Shown here: positions 25,854 through 27,394 of the stretch, one piece after another | How the letters are laid out: the number at the start of each line of letters is the position of its first letter | How positions within the stretch are numbered: position 1 is the first letter of the stretch | IMG/VR virus record: IMGVR_UViG_3300025133_000506 | Coordinates: 1-27,394 of that record | Direction: 5' to 3' (one strand) | Length of the DNA stretch: 27,394 bases | Source of the DNA: a virus | Position numbers and translations under genes: made by a program | Notes under the pieces: model-generated | The model's input: the letters and a program-made list of their open reading frames with translations, nothing else | Database searches by the model: none | What the model was told of the DNA's origin: nothing

Positions 25854-27394
25854 ATGCGTTCAGGACTCGGACATGGTTTAACCAAGACAAGTGGAGCAGG
25901 TCGTACCTTTACAAAAGATGAACTTGTAGCTTATTATCCATTCAATTCTAATAGTGCAGATGATAAATCTACTAATACTAATAATGGTACAGTTAAGTCA
26001 GGTAGAGCATTAGCTTTTGATGGAGATGTGGATTCTCTTAAGATTCCCGATACTATGATGAGAGAGACAGATTGGAGAGAGGGAGCTATAGTTTGCTGGG
26101 TTAAACCATTTGATTTTGCTACTACAGGTCGTATATTTTCTCATTATTCAAGTGGAACTCAAAGAATGTATTTATCTACAAGTATAGCAGGTGAGGTTGG
26201 ACAGTTAGCATGGCAATTAGGTAATGGTAGTGGTGAGAGTACAGGTACTATGGTCTTAAATACATGGCATAGAGTTGTGTTATCATGGAAAGATGGAACT
26301 ACGAATGCTTATATTGATGGAATTTTGAAAGATACCACTTCTGATAATACTTCTGATTTTGATAGTTTAACTGGTAATAAATTTTATATTGGGAGTCATC
26401 AGGGAGACGAAAGTTATTTTGAGGGGTATCTTTCAGACTTCCAGATGTATAACAAAGTTTGGTCTTCTACAGATGTAACAAATGACTATAATAATCCAGA
26501 GATGTTAGCACATACTTTTAGTGGTACTTCTTTAATAGAATCTAATCTAAAGCTTTGGTATCCAATGTCTGAAGGTAATCCTGAAAGTCCTCAGACAACT
26601 ATATTTGATGGTAGTGGAAATAAGAATCATGCTACATCTGTCTTTTATGGAGATGAGATGTGGGATGGAGAACAAGGAGACGATGCTAATTGGCTTTTAT
26701 TTGGTACTAATACTAAAGCTGAAGATGATGGAGCTGTAAAAATAACTTATGACAACAATGCTTCAGGTGGTTATATAATGCTTAGAGATGCTTCTGATTT
26801 AAATGATGACCTTGTTGTAGGCAGGACTTACATAATTTCTTTTTCCACAAAAGTTAATCAAGGGTCAATTACATGGAGATGTCTAACTTCAGCAGTAGGA
26901 GGTACTAATGATACAGCGACAGCTATAACTTCAACTGAATTTGAACCTAGAACCATGACAGTTGTTGCCAACCACTCGACAGACATGTATATTCATTCTA
27001 ATGGTATGGGAACTGGCGATATTGTTTGGGTTAAAGATTTATCAGTCAAAGAAGTAGGTCTATCTACTACAGGTCATGTAGAAGGACAGGAGACTATCTT
27101 TCAACCTGCTTTTGTAGGACAGAATAGAATGTCAGTATTTAATGGTATAGATGGTTCAGATGAATATGCTGAAGTTTCAGATACTGATGAATTAGATATG
27201 GGTACAGGTAACTTTACTTTGTCTGCATGGGTATGTCCTCAAGACTGGGTTGGTAAAGGATATATTTTATCAAAAGGTTCTGCTGGTTCAGATGGGTATG
27301 CTATGCAACTTGATATTAATAGAAAATTAATAGGTAGATGGGATTCAACTTCTAATAATGAATCTGGTACAAGTGGTACTGCTGTATCTCAAAA
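25854..27394 (+). CDS. Tail fibre/adhesin with LamG-like lectin domains (partial)
   Basis: The frame opens at ATG 25854 and is still open at the window end (at least 513 codons). Residues about 22-215 form a concanavalin/LamG-like domain (LVAYYPFNSNSADDKSTNTN, TWHRVVLSWKDGTTNAYIDG, FYIGSHQGDESYFEGYLSDF). A second begins at about 232 (LKLWYPMSEGN) and resumes at about 405 (MSVFNGIDGSDEYAEVS, NFTLSAWVCPQDW). Between them a CBM-like module (about 266-398) is inserted, ending IVWVKDLSVKEV. The 3' end is missing. It is probably a receptor-binding fibre. Confidence 0.85.
   Translation, partial: MRSGLGHGLTKTSGAGRTFTKDELVAYYPFNSNSADDKSTNTNNGTVKSGRALAFDGDVDSLKIPDTMMRETDWREGAIVCWVKPFDFATTGRIFSHYSSGTQRMYLSTSIAGEVGQLAWQLGNGSGESTGTMVLNTWHRVVLSWKDGTTNAYIDGILKDTTSDNTSDFDSLTGNKFYIGSHQGDESYFEGYLSDFQMYNKVWSSTDVTNDYNNPEMLAHTFSGTSLIESNLKLWYPMSEGNPESPQTTIFDGSGNKNHATSVFYGDEMWDGEQGDDANWLLFGTNTKAEDDGAVKITYDNNASGGYIMLRDASDLNDDLVVGRTYIISFSTKVNQGSITWRCLTSAVGGTNDTATAITSTEFEPRTMTVVANHSTDMYIHSNGMGTGDIVWVKDLSVKEVGLSTTGHVEGQETIFQPAFVGQNRMSVFNGIDGSDEYAEVSDTDELDMGTGNFTLSAWVCPQDWVGKGYILSKGSAGSDGYAMQLDINRKLIGRWDSTSNNESGTSGTAVSQ

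Overview
The window is part of a virulent-looking tailed dsDNA phage genome. It is very AT-rich and densely packed, with many 1-30 bp gene overlaps and strong Shine-Dalgarno sequences (AAGGAG type). The virion genes (large terminase, P22-type portal, scaffold, SU10/DUF5309-type capsid protein, adaptor-like proteins, lectin-domain fibre) point to a podovirus-like particle of class Caudoviricetes. No integrase, excisionase or lysogeny repressor is visible. The host cannot be named. Consistent SD use argues against a typical Bacteroidota host, and low GC suggests a low-GC bacterium.

Layout. (1) 1-1345, plus strand: the end of the late operon, with the C-terminal end of a probable virion protein and four membrane-protein genes, the last three a probable lysis cassette. 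(2) 1335-11329, minus strand: the metabolic/replication block. In transcription order from the right it holds a Cas4-like Fe-S nuclease, small proteins, a tandem set of zinc-ribbon miniproteins, a DUF932-like protein, an ERF annealing protein, a possible ssDNA-binding protein, an AEP-primase/DnaB-type helicase fusion, a PD-(D/E)XK nuclease, small proteins, an AsnRS-like class II synthetase core, and a tRNA. (3) 11348-15672, minus strand: an array of short self-contained cassettes. Each has a near-identical 17-bp promoter-like element, then a small ORF or a structured RNA without an ORF, then an intrinsic terminator whose T-tract runs into the next element. (4) 15673-15915: the divergent junction. 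(5) 15916-27394, plus strand: the late operon, in the order small ORF, 13-bp tandem repeats, small terminase, TerL, portal, scaffold, capsid, decoration-like protein, adaptors and fibre. The fibre runs off the window.

Two things stand out. The first is an 83-nt tRNA gene, 4 nt downstream of the AsnRS-like gene. It has a tRNA-Leu-like body with a long variable arm, but an Asn-type anticodon loop (GUU) and G73. The second is the modular cassette array. It carries about 16 copies of the element TTTACCATRKTATGATA, terminators with a shared UAAC tetraloop, and at least four candidate structured ncRNAs, one of them about 490 nt long.

The array lies next to the divergent junction, so it is probably transcribed first (early, host-takeover genes). 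Replication and recombination genes follow, and the late operon makes the particle and lyses the cell. All functions are assigned by reading motifs in the translated sequence; no database search was run.
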